Source: Aeromonas veronii bv. veronii
Lineage (GTDB): Bacteria > Pseudomonadota > Gammaproteobacteria > Enterobacterales > Aeromonadaceae
Length of the DNA stretch: 64,000 bases
Direction of reading: 5' to 3'
NCBI RefSeq assembly: GCF_000820225.1
Contig: NZ_CDDK01000028.1
Coordinates: forward strand, 93,359 to 157,358
The position numbers and the translations under genes were made by a program. Below, piece by piece: positions 9,206 to 19,713 of the stretch (positions within the stretch are counted from its first letter, which is position 1; each line of letters opens with the position of its first letter). The notes below the pieces were generated by a model. It was not told the origin of the DNA. It did not search any database and worked only from the letters and a program-made list of their open reading frames with translations.

Positions 9206-10951
9206 ATGAAAGAGCATATTCATCATCTACTTGAACAAACGGTAGCCAATCTCAAGTCAGCAGGCGTCCTGCCGGCGGACCTGGAAGCCCGCGTGCAAGT
9301 AGACCGATGCAAGGAAAAAGCTCACGGCGACCTGGCTACCAACCTGGCCATGCTGCTGGCCAAACCGGCCCGCAAGAATCCCCGTGAGCTGGCGGCGGCC
9401 ATCATCGAGCACCTGCCCGCCTCCGACCTGATCGCCAAGGTCGAGATCGCCGGTCCCGGCTTCATCAACTTCTTCTTCGACCAGCGCTGGCTGGCCGGTC
9501 AGGTCGAGGCCATGGTGACCTCTGCCAATGCCAACGTACGGTTGCCCGCTCCACAAACCGTGGTGGTGGACTACTCCGCCCCCAACGTGGCCAAAGAGAT
9601 GGCGGTGCACCACATCCGCTCCACCGTACTCGGTGACGTAGCTGCGCGCGCGCTGGAATTCCTCGGCCACAAAGTGATCCGTGCCAACCACATCGGCGAC
9701 TGGGGCACCCAGTTCGGCATGCTGATCGCCTATCTGGAGAAGATGTCCAACGAACACGCCAGTGACATGGCGCTCAAGGATCTGGAAGCCTTCTACACCC
9801 AGGCCAAGCGTTGCTACGACGAAGACGAAGCCTTCGCCGAGCGCGCCCGTAATTACGTGGTCAAGCTGCAGGGCGGCGATGAGTACTGCCGTACCATGTG
9901 GAAGAAGCTGGTCGACATGACCATGGAACAGAACCAGATCAACTACGACCGCCTGAATGTCTCCCTGACCAACAAGGACATCATGGGCGAGTCCATGTAC
10001 AACGACATGCTGCCGGAGATCGTTGCAGACCTGAAAGCCAAGGGGCTGGCGGTCGAGAGCGAAGGCGCCACCGTTGTCTTCCTGGACGAGTTCAAGAACA
10101 AGGATGGCGAGGCCATGGGCGTCATCATCCAGAAGAGCGATGGCGGTTTCCTCTACACCACCACCGACATCGCCTGTGCCAAATACCGTTATGAAACCCT
10201 GGGCGCCGACCGTGTCATGTACTTCATCGACTCCCGTCAGCACCAGCACCTGATGCAGGCCTGGACCATCACCCGCAAGGCGGGCTATGTGCCGGAATCC
10301 GTACCGCTCGAGCACCACGCCTTCGGCATGATGCTGGGCAAGGATGGTCGTCCCTACAAGACCCGCTCCGGTGGTACCGTCAAGCTGGTTGACCTGCTGA
10401 ACGAGGCCGAAGAGCGCGCCGCCGCCCTGCTGGAGAGCCGCAACAGCGACCTCTCTGCCGAAGAGAAGGCCAACGTGGTCAACGCCATCGCCATGGGCGC
10501 GGTCAAGTATGCGGATCTCTCCAAGAACCGTACTACCGACTACATCTTCGACTGGGATCTGATGCTCTCCTTTGAAGGCAACACTGCCCCTTACCTGCAG
10601 TACGCCTACACCCGTATCCAGTCCATCTTCCGCAAGGCCAACATCGATGCCGAAACGCTGACCGGCAACGTGACCCTGAACGAAGAGGCCGAAGAGGTGC
10701 TGGCCCAGAAGCTGATCCAGTTCTCCGACGCGGTCAACGGCGTGGCCGACAAAGGCATGCCGCACCTGCTCTGTACCTACCTGTACGAGTTGTCCGGCAA
10801 CTTCATGACCTTCTATGAAGCCTGCCCGATCAACAAGGATGGCGTGGACGAGGCAACCCGTCAGAGCCGTCTGCTGCTGTGCGCCGCCACCGCCAAGGTA
10901 CTGAAACTGGGCCTCGGCGTACTGGGCATCCATACCCTGGAGCGCATGTAA
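9206..10951 (+). CDS. argS: Arginyl-tRNA synthetase
   Basis: Class I aminoacyl-tRNA synthetase that charges tRNA-Arg. The protein has 581 residues (E. coli 577). The N-terminal Add1 domain leads into the catalytic core with [17 protein letters not shown], where VHHIRS corresponds to the family HIGH-type motif, and [15 protein letters not shown]. The C-terminal DALR anticodon-binding domain ends in the typical LGIHTLERM. ftsN follows after only 3 bp, so the two are probably cotranscribed. Confidence 0.97.
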   Translation: MKEHIHHLLEQTVANLKSAGVLPADLEARVQVDRCKEKAHGDLATNLAMLLAKPARKNPRELAAAIIEHLPASDLIAKVEIAGPGFINFFFDQRWLAGQVEAMVTSANANVRLPAPQTVVVDYSAPNVAKEMAVHHIRSTVLGDVAARALEFLGHKVIRANHIGDWGTQFGMLIAYLEKMSNEHASDMALKDLEAFYTQAKRCYDEDEAFAERARNYVVKLQGGDEYCRTMWKKLVDMTMEQNQINYDRLNVSLTNKDIMGESMYNDMLPEIVADLKAKGLAVESEGATVVFLDEFKNKDGEAMGVIIQKSDGGFLYTTTDIACAKYRYETLGADRVMYFIDSRQHQHLMQAWTITRKAGYVPESVPLEHHAFGMMLGKDGRPYKTRSGGTVKLVDLLNEAEERAAALLESRNSDLSAEEKANVVNAIAMGAVKYADLSKNRTTDYIFDWDLMLSFEGNTAPYLQYAYTRIQSIFRKANIDAETLTGNVTLNEEAEEVLAQKLIQFSDAVNGVADKGMPHLLCTYLYELSGNFMTFYEACPINKDGVDEATRQSRLLLCAATAKVLKLGLGVLGIHTLERM

Positions 10952-10954
10952 TAG

Positions 10955-11800
10955 ATGGCAACCCGGGATTATGTCGGCAGCCGCCCGCGACGTCGGGCGG
11001 GTGGCCGCAATACCAAGAAAGCGGCCCCTCGCCGCTTTCCTGTTATTCCAGTGCTGCTGGTCGTGGCACTGCTGGCAGGCTTTGGTGGCTTCCTCTACAT
11101 GATCAATGGCAAGGGCAACGATGCCCCCACTATTGAGGAGCAGGTAAAGGCCAACAAGCCAAAAGCGCAGAATAACGGGCTGCCTCAGGAGAAGTGGAGC
11201 TACATCGAACGGCTTGAGAACAAGCAGGTCGATATCATAGAGCCGCCGACCCAGCCGGGTGTGCTGCCGCCACCACCGGCAGATACCATGACCCTGCAAC
11301 CGGAAAAACTGCCACAGCCGGTGCCGACCGACATTCCCCAACCGGGAACGCCCATCGGCCAGCCCAAGCCCTATCAGCCCAATCCGGCGACCACCCCTTC
11401 CACCTCGGGTGCACCGGTTGCCAGCGCGCAAGAGCAGGTGATCGACCGCAAGGCCGAACGGGAACGGATGGAGCGGGAGATCCGTGCCGAGCTGGAACGG
11501 GAGCGCGCCGAAGCGGCCAAGGCCAAAGCGGCCACCCCGCCAGCCCAGACCGCAGCCGCCGACAGCGGTCGCTACATGATGCAGTGCGCCGCCCTGCGCT
11601 CGCAGGATTCCGCAGAGTCGCTCAAGGCGCGTATCGCCTTCACCGCCGGCCTCTCTTCCAGCCTGCAGGTGATCAATGGCGCCAACGGCACCGTCTACAA
11701 GGTGATGGTGGGCCCCTTCAACGGCAAGGCGGCCGCCGACGCGGCCAACAGCAAGCTGCAGAGCTCCGGCATCAGCGGCTGCATTCCCAAGAAAGGGTAA
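10955..11800 (+). CDS. ftsN: Cell division protein FtsN (SPOR domain)
   Basis: Late divisome protein that triggers septal peptidoglycan synthesis. The protein has 281 residues. Residues 1-27 are basic and cytoplasmic (SRPRRRAGGRNTKKA), one transmembrane helix lies near residues 29-50, a Pro/Gln-rich periplasmic linker and a charged helix (RKAERERMEREIRAELERE) follow, and the C-terminal SPOR domain is at about residues 207-281, starting at GRYMMQCAAL. The location between argS and hslV is conserved in related gammaproteobacteria, which supports the call despite low linker conservation. Confidence 0.93.
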   Translation: MATRDYVGSRPRRRAGGRNTKKAAPRRFPVIPVLLVVALLAGFGGFLYMINGKGNDAPTIEEQVKANKPKAQNNGLPQEKWSYIERLENKQVDIIEPPTQPGVLPPPPADTMTLQPEKLPQPVPTDIPQPGTPIGQPKPYQPNPATTPSTSGAPVASAQEQVIDRKAERERMEREIRAELERERAEAAKAKAATPPAQTAAADSGRYMMQCAALRSQDSAESLKARIAFTAGLSSSLQVINGANGTVYKVMVGPFNGKAAADAANSKLQSSGISGCIPKKG

Positions 11801-11817
11801 TCCGCTTACCGATGACG

Positions 11818-11852
11818 CAGGGCCGGGTGGCAACACCCGGCCCTGTTCTTTT
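11818..11852 (+). terminator. Terminator after ftsN
   Basis: CAGGGCCGGGTG and CACCCGGCCCTG form a perfect 12-bp stem with a GCAA loop, followed by TTCTTTT. Confidence 0.9.
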
Positions 11853-11907
11853 GGTGTCACTCGCACCCACGCTCTTTACTACCCCGTTTATCCCGACCAA
11901 AGGCAGG

Positions 11908-11936
11908 GTTGAAAAGCCCGTTTGCCATCCCCATCT
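11908..11936 (+). promoter_or_regulatory. Heat-shock (sigma-32) promoter of hslVU
   Basis: GTTGAAA, a 14-nt spacer and CCCCATCT match the sigma-32 consensus CTTGAAA-N13-15-CCCCATNT closely. It lies about 50 bp upstream of the hslV start, as expected for this heat-shock operon. Confidence 0.8.
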
Positions 11937-11987
11937 TTCTTGCCATGCACAGTCAGGCCGTCATTCGGCTCAAGCGAGGTAAGTAAA

Positions 11988-12521
11988 GTGACTACCATAG
12001 TTTCAGTTCGCCGCAACGGTCAGGTCGTCATCGGTGGCGATGGCCAGGTCTCTCTTGGCAACACCGTCATGAAGGGCAACGCCCGCAAGGTTCATCGTCT
12101 CTATAACGGCAAAGTGCTGGCCGGTTTCGCTGGCGGTACCGCCGACGCCTTCACCCTGCTCGAACGTTTCGAAGCAAAACTGCAGGCCCATCAGGGTAAT
12201 CTGGAGCGCGCCGCCGTGGCGCTGGCCAAAGATTGGCGCACCGATCGCGCCCTGCGCCGCCTCGAAGCGCTGCTGGCCGTGGCCGACGAACACAAATCCT
12301 TCATCATCACCGGCAACGGTGACGTGGTACAGCCGGAGCACGATCTCATCGCCATCGGCAGCGGCGGCAACTTCGCCCAGTCTGCCGCCATCGCGCTGCT
12401 GGAAAACACCGAGCTGGATGCCAGGACCATTGTCGAGAAGTCTCTCAAGATTGCGGGCGACATCTGTGTCTTCACCAATGGCAACCACACCATTGAAGTG
12501 CTGGATTATTTAGCTAAATAA
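11988..12521 (+). CDS. hslV: ATP-dependent protease peptidase subunit HslV
   Basis: Threonine protease of the HslUV (ClpQY) complex that degrades misfolded and regulatory proteins. The protein has 177 residues (E. coli 176). The start is a GTG at 11988, because the next codon gives the catalytic N-terminal Thr of the conserved [19 protein letters not shown] run after Met removal, and GAGGT lies upstream. In-frame codons before it have no family counterpart. The glycine-rich [12 protein letters not shown] segment is intact. hslU follows 79 bp downstream. Confidence 0.97.
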   Translation: MTTIVSVRRNGQVVIGGDGQVSLGNTVMKGNARKVHRLYNGKVLAGFAGGTADAFTLLERFEAKLQAHQGNLERAAVALAKDWRTDRALRRLEALLAVADEHKSFIITGNGDVVQPEHDLIAIGSGGNFAQSAAIALLENTELDARTIVEKSLKIAGDICVFTNGNHTIEVLDYLAK

Positions 12522-12600
12522 GTCGGCGAAATAAGGCCACCAGCCAAACCCAATTTCCCAAGGGGTGGGCACTGCCCGCCCCGGATACAGGAACACCATC

Positions 12601-13929
12601 ATGTCCGAGATGACCCCGAGAGAAATCGTCCACGAGCTGGACAGACACATCATTGGTCAGGCCGATGCCAAGCGCGCCGTTGCCGTTGCCCTGCGCAACC
12701 GCTGGCGCCGGATGCAACTCAACGAAGAGATGCGCCATGAAGTGACCCCGAAAAACATCCTGATGATCGGCCCGACCGGTGTCGGCAAGACCGAGATCGC
12801 CCGTCGTCTGGCCAAGCTGGCCAACGCCCCCTTCATCAAGGTGGAAGCGACCAAGTTCACCGAAGTGGGCTATGTCGGCAAGGAAGTGGATAGCATCATC
12901 CGCGATCTGACCGATGCCGCCATCAAGTTGGTGCGCGAAACCGAGATGGAGAAGATGAAATATCGCGCCGAGGAAGCCGCCGAAGAGCGCATCCTCGACG
13001 CCCTGCTGCCCAACCCGCGCAACACCTGGGGTGAGGAAGAGAAAGCCGACAACTCCAACACCCGCCAGATCTTCCGCAAGAAACTGCGGGAAGGTCAGCT
13101 GGATGACAAGGAGATCGAGCTGGAACTCTCCGCCTCCCCGATGGGCGTCGAAATCATGACCCCGCCGGGCATGGAAGAGATGGCCAACCAGCTGCAGGGG
13201 CTGTTCCAGAATCTGGGCCAGAACCAGAAGAAGAAGCGCAAGATCAAGGTCAAAGAGGCCATGAAGGCGCTGATCGAAGAGGAAGCGGCCCGTCTGGTCA
13301 ATCCGGAAGAGCTGAAGCAGAAAGCGATCGCAGCGGTCGAGAACAACGGCATCGTCTTCCTCGACGAGATCGACAAAATCTGCAAGCGCGGCGAAAGCTC
13401 GGGCCCGGACGTTTCCCGTGAAGGGGTACAGCGCGACCTGCTGCCACTGGTTGAAGGTTGCACCGTCAACACCAAGCACGGCATGGTCAAGACCGACCAC
13501 ATCCTGTTTGTCGCCTCCGGCGCCTTCCAGATCGCCAAGCCGTCAGATCTGATCCCCGAGCTGCAGGGCCGTCTGCCGATCCGGGTCGAGCTGACCGCCC
13601 TGACCACAGATGACTTCGAGCGCATCCTGACCGAACCAAACGCCTCCCTGACCGATCAGTACAAGGCGCTGATGGCCACCGAAGGGGTCAACATCGAGTT
13701 CACCAAGGATGGCATCCGCCGTCTGGCCGAAGCGGCGTGGCAGGTTAACGAGCGTACAGAGAACATCGGTGCCCGTCGTCTGCACACCGTGATGGAGCGC
13801 CTGATGGAAGATATCTCCTATGACGCCTCCGAGAAGTCCGGCGAGACCTTTGTCATCGACACCGACTACGTCAACGCCCATCTCGGTGCGCTTGTCGAGG
13901 ATGAGGATCTGAGCCGCTTTATTCTGTAA
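12601..13929 (+). CDS. hslU: HslU ATPase subunit of the HslUV protease
   Basis: AAA+ unfoldase that feeds substrates to HslV. The protein has 442 residues (E. coli 443). Walker A GPTGVGKT is at residues 57-64, the pore loop GYVG at 90-93 and Walker [10 protein letters not shown] in the central part. The C-terminal sensor/arginine-finger region and the final SRFIL tail that docks HslV are present. The start at 12601 begins the conserved [14 protein letters not shown] sequence; an in-frame ATG 12 codons earlier is not conserved. A terminator follows at 13951. Confidence 0.97.
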   Translation: MSEMTPREIVHELDRHIIGQADAKRAVAVALRNRWRRMQLNEEMRHEVTPKNILMIGPTGVGKTEIARRLAKLANAPFIKVEATKFTEVGYVGKEVDSIIRDLTDAAIKLVRETEMEKMKYRAEEAAEERILDALLPNPRNTWGEEEKADNSNTRQIFRKKLREGQLDDKEIELELSASPMGVEIMTPPGMEEMANQLQGLFQNLGQNQKKKRKIKVKEAMKALIEEEAARLVNPEELKQKAIAAVENNGIVFLDEIDKICKRGESSGPDVSREGVQRDLLPLVEGCTVNTKHGMVKTDHILFVASGAFQIAKPSDLIPELQGRLPIRVELTALTTDDFERILTEPNASLTDQYKALMATEGVNIEFTKDGIRRLAEAAWQVNERTENIGARRLHTVMERLMEDISYDASEKSGETFVIDTDYVNAHLGALVEDEDLSRFIL

Positions 13930-13950
13930 GCACGCCCAGCCATCACGATC

Positions 13951-13979
13951 AAAAACGCCTCCCTTGTGGAGGCGTTTTT
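13951..13979 (+). terminator. Terminator of hslVU
   Basis: AAAAACGCCTCC and GGAGGCGTTTTT form a perfect stem with a short loop and a T tract. The A run on the other side makes it potentially bidirectional. Confidence 0.9.
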
Positions 13980-14082
13980 ATTTCCCTGCCACCCATTTCA
14001 TCCCGCCCCTTGCGAAAGTCCGCCGTTTTTCATCCCTGCTGAAATCTGCTCAAAAAAAGATCTATCAACTTCTGTGCGATTA

Positions 14083-14102
14083 ATTTATACATACGTATAA
14101 AT
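14083..14102. promoter_or_regulatory. Palindromic operator before the TetR gene
   Basis: ATTTATAC-ATAC-GTATAAAT is a perfect 8-bp inverted repeat with a 4-nt centre, 34 bp upstream of the TetR-family start. This is a typical size and place for an autoregulatory TetR operator. Binding is an inference. Confidence 0.6.
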
Positions 14103-14135
14103 CAGATCGAAATCTGCGCAACAGGAACCAGACAG

Positions 14136-14777
14136 ATGAATCCCACCCGGCAAAAACTGCTCGATACCGGCCTCGCCATCGCCACCGAGAAGGGGCTGCG
14201 CGGCCTCACGGTACGCGAGCTGGCGGCGGCGGCCGAGGTGAACCTTGGCTCTTTCGTCTACCACTTCGGCAACCGCGACGCCTTTATCGACGAGCTGGTA
14301 GAGCTCTGGTACGCCCCCCTCTATGACGAGCTCAAATCGGTGGCAGCCAAAGGTTCCTACCCCTCTGCCATCGCCATGTTCGAGGCCACCATGGAGGCGC
14401 TGATCGGGCTGGTGGCGCGCCAGCGCGGCTTTATCAACCACCTGTTTGGCGATGCGCTGGCAGGCGAAGGGGCGGCCCAGCGTTTTCTGCTCAGCCTGCC
14501 GCGCCGCCATCCCCTGCTGCTGATCGAACAGGTACGGATGGCACAGGCGGAAGGGTCGCTGGTCGCGGGTCACCCGCTCCAGCTGATGATCTTCATCATG
14601 GGGTCGGTCGGCCTACCGCTGGTTATCGCCGGCAGCGGTCGTCAGCTCGGCTGGCTGCCTGAACAGGCCGCCCCCTTTATCAGCCAGATAGACAACCCCG
14701 AGGCCGCCAGACAGCGGCTGGTATGGGCCCTGCGCGGCCTGCGCCCCACCGACATGAAGGAAGGAGAAGCGGCATGA
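14136..14777 (+). CDS. cecR: TetR-family regulator of the YbhGFSR-type exporter (CecR-like)
   Basis: DNA-binding regulator of 213 residues. The N-terminal HTH (GLRGLTVRELAAAAEVNLGSFVYHFGNRDAFIDELV) is typical of TetR proteins, and the C-terminal ligand domain is variable. It overlaps the following membrane-fusion gene by 4 bp (ATGA), and the gene order TetR-MFP-ATPase-permease-permease equals E. coli ybiH(cecR)-ybhGFSR, where CecR affects sensitivity to cefoperazone and chloramphenicol. A perfect palindrome at 14083-14102 suggests self-control. Orthology is inferred mainly from synteny. Confidence 0.75.
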   Translation: MNPTRQKLLDTGLAIATEKGLRGLTVRELAAAAEVNLGSFVYHFGNRDAFIDELVELWYAPLYDELKSVAAKGSYPSAIAMFEATMEALIGLVARQRGFINHLFGDALAGEGAAQRFLLSLPRRHPLLLIEQVRMAQAEGSLVAGHPLQLMIFIMGSVGLPLVIAGSGRQLGWLPEQAAPFISQIDNPEAARQRLVWALRGLRPTDMKEGEAA

Positions 14778-15742
14778 AACAACGCATTGCAATCGTAGCC
14801 CTGCTGCTAACCGTTATCGGCGGCTACCTCTGGTGGCAGGGGCGCCCGGCCGACGGCTCCATCCTCTACGGCAACGTCGATATTCGCGACGTCAATCTGG
14901 CCTTTCGGGTCGGCGGACGCGTCGATCAGGTGCTGGTCGATGAGGGGGATAGGGTAAAAGCCGGTCAACTGCTGGCCCGCCTCGATCCAGCTCCCCTCAC
15001 CCACAGCCGCGACAGCGCCCGCGCCAATCTGGCCGCGCTCACTGCCGCCAACGCCTTGATCCACAAAGGCTATCGCAGTGAAGAGACCGACCGCGCCCGG
15101 GCCGCACTGGCCGCCGCCGAAGCCGCTGCGCTGGAAGCCGACCAGCAGTGGCGCCGCCAGAGCGCACTGGCAGCCACCGGCGCCATCTCCCGCGGTCAGC
15201 TCGATACCGCCCGCTCCCAGCGAGATCAGACCCGGGCGCAGGTACGCTCCGCCCGCGAGCAGCTCGCCCAGCTCGAAACCGGCTACCGCCCGGAAGAGAT
15301 AGCCCAGTCCGATGCCCAGCTGGAAGGAGCCAAAGCGGCGCTCGCCAGTGCCGAACTGGCGCTGGCGGATGCCAGCCTGACCGCCCCCAGCGACGGCATC
15401 ATCATCAGCCGCGCCATCGAGAACGGCAGCATGGTGCAGAGCGGAGCGACCGCCTTCAACCTCTCCCTGACCGCGCCAGTCTGGGTGCGCGCCTATGTGG
15501 AGGAGCCTTGGCTCGGCCACTTCCCGAGCGGCGCCAGGGTGACCCTCACCACCGACTCGCGGCCGGATCAGCCCTATCACGGGGTGGTGGGCTTTGTCTC
15601 GCCCACCGCCGAGTTCACCCCGAAATCGGTGGAGACACCGGACCTGCGCACTCACCTCGTCTACCGGCTGCGCATCGTGGTGCAGGACCCCGACCCAGCC
15701 CTGCGCCAAGGGATGCCGGTCACCGTCAGGCTGGCGCCATGA
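14774..15742 (+). CDS. ybhG: HlyD-family membrane fusion protein (YbhG-like)
   Basis: Periplasmic adaptor of 322 residues that links an ABC exporter to the outer membrane. It has an N-terminal signal anchor (IAIVALLLTVIGGYLWW), a biotinyl-lipoyl-like half (FRVGGRVDQVLVDEGDRVKAGQLL split around a helical hairpin), a long Ala-rich coiled-coil hairpin at about residues 80-210 and a closing beta domain. The start at 14774 overlaps the TetR stop and has GGAG nearby. The next gene begins inside its stop codon (ATGA). The exported substrate is unknown. Confidence 0.88.
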   Translation: MKQRIAIVALLLTVIGGYLWWQGRPADGSILYGNVDIRDVNLAFRVGGRVDQVLVDEGDRVKAGQLLARLDPAPLTHSRDSARANLAALTAANALIHKGYRSEETDRARAALAAAEAAALEADQQWRRQSALAATGAISRGQLDTARSQRDQTRAQVRSAREQLAQLETGYRPEEIAQSDAQLEGAKAALASAELALADASLTAPSDGIIISRAIENGSMVQSGATAFNLSLTAPVWVRAYVEEPWLGHFPSGARVTLTTDSRPDQPYHGVVGFVSPTAEFTPKSVETPDLRTHLVYRLRIVVQDPDPALRQGMPVTVRLAP

Positions 15743-17493
15743 ACAGCGCTATCTCCCTTGAGGGGCTCACCAAACGCTTTGGCGAGCGGGTCGCCCTCAA
15801 CGCCATCTCGGCCACCATTCCGACTGGCGGCATCACCGGACTGGTGGGCCCCGACGGTGCAGGCAAGAGCACTTTGCTGCGCCTGCTGGCCGGTCTGTTG
15901 ATCCCCGAAGCGGGCACCATCCGGGTGCTGGGGCTGGATCCGGTGAGCGAGGGGGATCTGCTGCGCCAGCGCCTCGGCTACATGCCCCAGCAGTTCGGCC
16001 TCTACGAGGATCTCAGCGTGCAGGAGAACCTCACCCTCTACGCTGACTTGCACGGCGTACTGGAGCCCGAACGCACGCCCACCTTCGCGCGGCTGCTCGC
16101 CTTCACCGATCTCGCCCGCTTCACAGCACGACCGGCAGGCAAGCTCTCTGGCGGGATGAAGCAGAAGCTCGGGCTGGCCTGCGCCCTGCTCGGCACCCCG
16201 GATGTGCTGCTGCTCGACGAACCGGGGGTCGGGGTCGATCCCATCTCCCGCCGCGCCCTCTGGCAGATGGTGCGCGAGCTGGCCAAGGGGGGGATGACGG
16301 TGCTCTGGAGCACCGCCTATCTCGACGAGGCGGAGCTGTGCGACCACGTGCTGCTGATGGCGGATGGCGAGGTGCGCACCAGCGGCACGCCGGCCGATCT
16401 GATGGGGGCCATGGCCAGCCGCTGCTGGCTGCTGGAGGCGGGGCAACTGGATGGCCGCGAGCGGCGCGCACTGCTGCGCCGGGCACTGGCTCACCCGGCG
16501 GTGATGGATGGCGCGGTGGCGGGGGAGCGAGTTCGCCTGCTGCTGCACCCTGGCATGACGCCCCCGCCGCTCCCGGAGCTGCAACTGGCCAACGGCGCCT
16601 TTCAACCGGCCCAGCCCCGGCTGGAGGATGCCTTTATCGACCTGCTCGGCGGCGGCCCCGGCGGGGAGTCGAGTCTGGCAGCCGGGATGCGCGAAGCGGA
16701 ACTGCCGCAGGGGGTCTCCCCCGAGGCGGTGATCGAGGCGCGCCACCTCACCAAGCGGTTCGGCGATTTCGCCGCCACCGATGATGTCAGCTTTGCGGTG
16801 CGCCGCGGCGAGATCTTCGGCCTGCTCGGCCCCAACGGGGCGGGCAAGTCCACCACCTTCAAGATGGAGTGCGGCCTGCTGCGCCCGAGCGAGGGGCAGG
16901 CGCTGGTGACCGGTATCGATCTGGCCCACAGCCCCTCGGCGGCGCGCCAGCGCCTCGGCTACATGGCGCAGAAGTTCTCCCTCTACAAGCAGCTCACCGT
17001 AGCGCAGAACCTCTCCTTCTTCGCCGGTATCTACGGTTTGTTCGGCCGCCACCAGCAGACGCGGATCGACGCCATGGTGACCGCTTTTGCCCTCACCCCC
17101 TGGCTCGATCAGAAGGCGGAATCCCTGCCGCTCGGTCTGCGCCAGCGCTTATCGCTGGCCTGCGCCCTGCTGCACGAACCGCCGCTGCTGTTCCTCGACG
17201 AGCCCACCTCCGGGGTCGATCCGGTGACCCGGCGCGAGTTCTGGTCGCACATCAACGCGCTGGCCGACCACGGCGTCACCGTGCTGGTCACCACCCACTT
17301 TATGGATGAGGCGGAGTATTGCGACCGCATTGCCCTCATCTATCGCGGCAAGCTGCTGGCGCTCGGCACTCCGGACGATCTCAAGGGGCTGGCCGCCAAA
17401 GAGGCGGCGACCTCTTTGCCAACCGGCTCCTTGCCGACCATGGAAGAGGCCTTTATCACGCTGGTCGAGCGGGCCAGCGAGGAGGACGCATGA
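15739..17493 (+). CDS. ybhF: Double ABC ATPase of YbhGFSR-type exporter
   Basis: Cytoplasmic ATPase of 584 residues with two fused ABC domains, powering the exporter. Domain 1 has Walker [10 protein letters not shown] and an intact LSGGM signature followed by a D-loop region [12 protein letters not shown]. Domain 2 has Walker [10 protein letters not shown] and Walker [14 protein letters not shown], but its signature is the degenerate LPLGLRQ, as I recall for E. coli YbhF. This suggests asymmetric ATP sites. It overlaps the genes on both sides by 4 bp. Confidence 0.9.
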   Translation: MNSAISLEGLTKRFGERVALNAISATIPTGGITGLVGPDGAGKSTLLRLLAGLLIPEAGTIRVLGLDPVSEGDLLRQRLGYMPQQFGLYEDLSVQENLTLYADLHGVLEPERTPTFARLLAFTDLARFTARPAGKLSGGMKQKLGLACALLGTPDVLLLDEPGVGVDPISRRALWQMVRELAKGGMTVLWSTAYLDEAELCDHVLLMADGEVRTSGTPADLMGAMASRCWLLEAGQLDGRERRALLRRALAHPAVMDGAVAGERVRLLLHPGMTPPPLPELQLANGAFQPAQPRLEDAFIDLLGGGPGGESSLAAGMREAELPQGVSPEAVIEARHLTKRFGDFAATDDVSFAVRRGEIFGLLGPNGAGKSTTFKMECGLLRPSEGQALVTGIDLAHSPSAARQRLGYMAQKFSLYKQLTVAQNLSFFAGIYGLFGRHQQTRIDAMVTAFALTPWLDQKAESLPLGLRQRLSLACALLHEPPLLFLDEPTSGVDPVTRREFWSHINALADHGVTVLVTTHFMDEAEYCDRIALIYRGKLLALGTPDDLKGLAAKEAATSLPTGSLPTMEEAFITLVERASEEDA

Positions 17494-18599
17494 GCATCAA
17501 CCGTCGGCGACTGCTGGCCCTCTGCCGCAAGGAGACGCTGCAAATCGTCCGTGACCCGAGCAGCATCCTCATCGCCTTCATCATGCCGGTGGTACTGCTG
17601 GTGGTGATGGGTTACGCCATCAATCTGGATGTGGACCATCTGCGCCTCGGCATCTGGCGTACCGACAGCGGCGCCCCGGCGGTGCGGCTGGAGCAGGCCC
17701 TGCGCGGCTCTACCGCGCTGGAGATCCACAGCGGCCCGAGCAAGGAGTCCCTGCTCACCAGTCTGGCCCGTGGCGAGATCCGCGGCCTGCTGGTGATCGA
17801 TGACGGCTTCTCCCGCGCGCTGGCCGGTCAGGGCAATGGCACGCCGCAGGCGCTGCTGCTGACCGACGGCTCCGAGCCCAACACCGCCAACTTTGTCACC
17901 AACTATGTGCAGGGGATCTGGCAGGGGTGGCTCGCTGGCGAGGGGATCGCCATGCCGGTGTCGATAGAGAGCCGCGCCTGGTTCAACCCGGCGCTGGTGA
18001 GCCGCAACTTTCTGGTGCCAGGCTCCATTGCGGTGGTGATGACCATCATCGGTGCCCTGCTCACCTCGCTGGTGGTGGCGCGGGAGTGGGAGCGCGGCAC
18101 CATGGAGGCGCTGCTCGCCACCCCGGTCACCAAGGGGGAGCTGCTGCTCTCCAAGCTGTTGCCCTACTACGGCCTTGGCATCATCGCCATGCTGCTCTGC
18201 CTGCTCTTCTCGGTGGCGGTGATGGGCGTGCCGTGGCGCGGCTCCCTGCTGCTGCTCTTTCTGGTCACCAGCGTCTTTCTCGGCAGCGCCCTCGGACTCG
18301 GGCTGTTTCTCTCCACCGTGATGCGCAGCCAGTTCAACGCCGCACAGGCAGCGCTGATCGCCGCCTTTCTGCCCGCCGTAATGCTGTCGGGCTTCGTGTT
18401 CGAGATCGCCAGCATGCCACCGCTGCTGCGGGCCATCACTCACCTCATTCCGGCCCGCTACTTCGCGAGCTCCTTGCAGACCCTCTATCAGGCGGGCAGC
18501 GTCTTTTCGATCCTGCTGGTCAACGGTTTCTGTCTGCTGCTGCTGGCCGGTTTCTGGCTGGCCCTGACCGCCCGCAAGACGCGGCGCACTCTGGAGTAA
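17490..18599 (+). CDS. ybhS: ABC-2 type permease, YbhS-like
   Basis: Inner-membrane permease of 369 residues. It has one N-terminal transmembrane helix (FIMPVVLLVVMGYAI), a large extracytoplasmic domain with AVRLEQALRGSTALEIH, then about five C-terminal helices including the conserved REWERGTMEALLATPV cytoplasmic motif of ABC-2 permeases. The start overlaps the ATPase stop. Partner of the next gene, from which it is separated by 3 bp. Confidence 0.88.
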   Translation: MSINRRRLLALCRKETLQIVRDPSSILIAFIMPVVLLVVMGYAINLDVDHLRLGIWRTDSGAPAVRLEQALRGSTALEIHSGPSKESLLTSLARGEIRGLLVIDDGFSRALAGQGNGTPQALLLTDGSEPNTANFVTNYVQGIWQGWLAGEGIAMPVSIESRAWFNPALVSRNFLVPGSIAVVMTIIGALLTSLVVAREWERGTMEALLATPVTKGELLLSKLLPYYGLGIIAMLLCLLFSVAVMGVPWRGSLLLLFLVTSVFLGSALGLGLFLSTVMRSQFNAAQAALIAAFLPAVMLSGFVFEIASMPPLLRAITHLIPARYFASSLQTLYQAGSVFSILLVNGFCLLLLAGFWLALTARKTRRTLE

Positions 18600-18602
18600 C
18601 CC

Positions 18603-19691
18603 ATGCTGATCCGACTCTGGTGGCTGATCCGAAAAGAGCTGCAGGCCCTGATGGGCAATACTCAGGGGCGCTTTCTGCTCATCATGCCGGTGCTGCTGCA
18701 AACCGCCCTCTTCCCGTTCGCCGCCACCCTGGAGGTGACCGGCAACACGCTGGCCATCTACAACCAGGATGGCGGTGCCCAGAGCCGCGAGCTGCTGGAG
18801 CGCCTCACCCATATGCCCGCCTTCACCACCATCATCCCGGTGCAAGGCGAGGCGGGCATGACCGAGGCCATCACCGGGCAGCAGGCACTGCTCGGGCTGA
18901 TTATTCCGGGGGATTTCTCGCGTCGGCTGGCGCGCGGCGAACCGGCCAAGGTGCAGCTGATCATCGACGGCCGCCGCTCCAACGGTGGTCAGGTGGCGGC
19001 GGGCTACATCAGTCAGGTAATCGCCCGCTGGCAAAGTGAGGGCAAGGGGCAACCCGAGCTGGCGGTACGCAACCTTTACAACCCCAACGTCGAATTCCAC
19101 TGGCATATCCTGCCGGCGCTGGTGGCCATCATCACCACCACCGGCTGTCTGATTGTCACCGCCCTCTCGGTCGCGCGGGAGCGGGAAGAGGGCACCTTCG
19201 ATCAGCTGCTGGTCTCCCCCCTCACCGCAGGCTGGATCATGGCGGGCAAGGCGGTGCCCGGCATCATGGTGGCGGTGGGGCAAGGGTGCATAGTCGCGCT
19301 GGCCGCCCGTTTTGTCTTTCACCTCCCCTTTGCCGGCAGCCTCAGCCTGCTGATGGCGGGCATGGTCTGCTACGGGCTGGCACTGGCCGGGATCGGGCTC
19401 TTCATCTCGTCGTTCTGCTCGACCCAGCAGCAGGCGTTTCTCGGAGTCTTCTCCTTCACCGTACCGGCGGTGATCCTCTCGGGCTACATCTCGCCGGTGG
19501 AGAACATGCCGCAGGTGTTCCAGTGGCTGGCGGCCATCGACCCCCTCACCCACTTCATCGTGCTGCTCAAGGGGGTCTTCCTCAAGGGGTTTGACTGGTC
19601 GGCCGCCTGGCCCCTGCTCTGGCCGCTGCTCGCCATCGCCGGCGTCACTCTGTCGCTGGCGCTCGCCATGTTCCGCCGCCATATCGCCTGA
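18603..19691 (+). CDS. ybhR: ABC-2 type permease, YbhR-like
   Basis: Second inner-membrane permease of 362 residues, the likely heterodimer partner of the preceding gene. Layout is the same: N-terminal helix, extracytoplasmic domain with QALLGLIIPGDFSRRL, and a C-terminal helical bundle with ARERE-EGTFDQLLVSPLT, the ABC-2 motif. Last gene of the operon, followed by a hairpin at 19714-19746. Confidence 0.88.
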   Translation: MLIRLWWLIRKELQALMGNTQGRFLLIMPVLLQTALFPFAATLEVTGNTLAIYNQDGGAQSRELLERLTHMPAFTTIIPVQGEAGMTEAITGQQALLGLIIPGDFSRRLARGEPAKVQLIIDGRRSNGGQVAAGYISQVIARWQSEGKGQPELAVRNLYNPNVEFHWHILPALVAIITTTGCLIVTALSVAREREEGTFDQLLVSPLTAGWIMAGKAVPGIMVAVGQGCIVALAARFVFHLPFAGSLSLLMAGMVCYGLALAGIGLFISSFCSTQQQAFLGVFSFTVPAVILSGYISPVENMPQVFQWLAAIDPLTHFIVLLKGVFLKGFDWSAAWPLLWPLLAIAGVTLSLALAMFRRHIA

Positions 19692-19713
19692 CGCGCCACC
19701 TTGTTCAGCTGAT

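Noticed and set aside
9257..11866. Very long antisense reading frame opposite argS and ftsN
   Set aside because: High GC and strong third-position bias create long open frames on the opposite strand. The sense strand encodes clear argS and ftsN, and the antisense product has no recognisable domain.
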